DNA from: Absidia repens
Lineage: Eukaryota; Mucoromycota; Mucoromycetes; Mucorales; Cunninghamellaceae
Direction of reading: 5' to 3'
DNA length: 64,000 nt
NCBI GenBank assembly: GCA_002105175.1
Contig: MCGE01000001.1
Span: 248,001-312,000, forward strand
Shown here piece by piece: positions 62,960-64,000 of this stretch (its first letter is position 1; the number at the start of each line of letters is the position of its first letter). A program made the translations under genes and the position numbers. The notes beneath the pieces are model-generated. The model was not told the origin of the DNA. It ran no database searches and saw only the letters and a program-made list of their open reading frames with translations.

Positions 62960-63640
62960 AGTTTGCAGCATGCTCATTCATTTTGTTGCGTAGCGTGTCA
63001 AATCATGAGAGCAACTTTAGACAACGTTTTCAAATTCCGCCCACGTGAATTTGTATTTTCACCCAATTTTTTTCCCCTCTCTCTCTTTCTTCTTTTCCTG
63101 TCATTTTTTCCTCAGCATTCAGCTTCTATGGTGTTATTCTGGACTTAGAATAGAGTCAGGACTAGTTTAGAAGGGGTTTCAGCTCAGGGATTACAACATG
63201 CATGGGGAATCCCTTTCATTTTGGATTCAGGATTTAGGGCCACCATTAGTTTGCTTTTTAGAGCCTTCATTAGCTAAGTTTTGTGTTAACTTGTATCTAG
63301 ATCTGAATAAGACATATCTTTTTTTACATACTTCAATGAAAAATTGTCCCATTAGTCTCTTTCATGCCTTGTGCAATAGATCCTTGTTTTACTATGATAT
63401 GATCTCCCTTTTTGATTAGTGTTAACCGTTGTTGGGTTTCAATCTCTTGAGTATTTCTCATGCTTTGTACAGTATATTAGATTCATTTTAACAGTCTTCC
63501 CTATAAATTAGTGTCACCTTTCTTCAGAGCTACTAATAATCTCACACAGTTTACCCATTCACATCCCCCCTACTTTTATATTGCGTTTGAGTTCCTCGTT
63601 TTTGTTTGGACTTCCAATAAAATGTATATTCTTTTTAATC
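62960..63640 (+). repeat. Dispersed non-coding repeat, copy D
   Basis: Plus-orientation copy: TTCAAATTCCGCCCACGTGA (63029-63048), AGAAGGGGTTTCAGCTCAGG (63168), ACATGCATGGGGAATCCCTT (63196), CCACCATTAG (63240), GAAAAATTGTCCCATTAGTC (63339) and TTGATTAGTGTTAACCGTTG (63413). It matches copy C in order and copies A and B when inverted. Confidence 0.8.
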
Positions 63641-64000
63641 ACCAATCTCTACTAGCAGCCTCATAGACATGAGCTTTTTTTTTCTTTTTTTCTTTTTTTC
63701 TTTTCTCCCAAAACCAATATCAACCAAACAGAAAACCTTTTCCACTCAAGGTCTTCATGTAATTGCATGAGCGGCATTCACTTTTATTTACCTCTTCCCA
63801 ACCTAGCCCCTTCACTTTTTTTATGTGCTTACAGTACCGCAACCAACAGCCAAAAAAAAAAAAAAAACCATTTGCGCAGCATAAGAAATAGCTAACATTT
63901 ATCCATAGGAAAGAATCATCACAATTTTTTATTATCCAATATAAAACATAAAGTAGACGAGACAAATCTACACTATTACACTACTACAGATCACCTCTAA
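63641..64000. other. Right end of window
   Basis: T and A runs (63675-63705, 63852-63867). A minus-strand 81-codon reading at 63720-63965 includes a translated homopolymer and no family signature, so no gene is called. Confidence 0.4.

Noticed and set aside
63720..63965. Minus-strand 81-codon reading as a gene
   Set aside because: Contains a translated homopolymer and no family signature; the window ends before context can be judged.

Overview
The window reads as nuclear DNA of an early-diverging filamentous fungus, most likely a mucoralean (Mucoromycota). This is inferred from the AT-rich sequence, the many short GT-AG introns (about 60-250 nt) with pyrimidine-rich acceptors, the frequent long A or T runs, CAA-coded polyglutamine, and a fungal gene set. 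No rRNA, tRNA, CRISPR array or intact autonomous transposon was recognised. I resolve 24 protein-coding genes. Nearly all are multi-exon, and their splice phases were checked by hand.

Layout. 1-6492 (+): a DHHC palmitoyltransferase (5' end not resolved), an arrestin-fold protein and methylenetetrahydrofolate reductase. 6493-8475: repeat-bearing gap. 8476-10895 (-): a small secreted protein and a bacterial-type GH8 glycosidase gene carrying a one-base frameshift. 11398-11747 (+): ribosomal protein eL29. 11955-20516 (-): the RNA-binding SAM protein Vts1, the COPII subunit Sec23 and an alkaline ceramidase. 21117-22492 (+): a Gcn4/Cpc1-type bZIP factor with a perfect Gcn4-type site in its own promoter and three upstream ORFs. 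22493-26417: a 3.9 kb repeat-rich gap. 26418-28088 (-): an MSP-domain protein. 29856-36750 (+): a tandem-START lipid-transfer protein with a C-terminal membrane anchor, and a Kin1/MARK kinase. 38365-41504 (-): an LMBRD2-type membrane protein. 41693-49524 (+): an MDR oxidoreductase, a histidine phosphatase, a Gyp5-type Rab GAP, the glycine-cleavage T-protein and orotate phosphoribosyltransferase. 52085-60343 (-): the CCAAT-factor subunit Hap3/NF-YB, cytochrome c1, a NIPA-type transporter and Def1. 61172-62707 (+): Yif1.

Themes. Three genes act in the early secretory pathway (SEC23, GYP5, YIF1). Two act in one-carbon metabolism (MTHFR, GCV1). HAP3 lies beside CYT1, whose yeast counterpart is a HAP-complex target. 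The two most notable signals are (1) a U12-type AT-AC intron in HAP3, in which the 5' site, branch site, 3' site and reading frame all agree, and (2) a non-coding dispersed repeat family whose copies all sit in gaps downstream of + genes, four of them proven tail-to-tail gaps, and in none of the head-to-head or tandem gaps.
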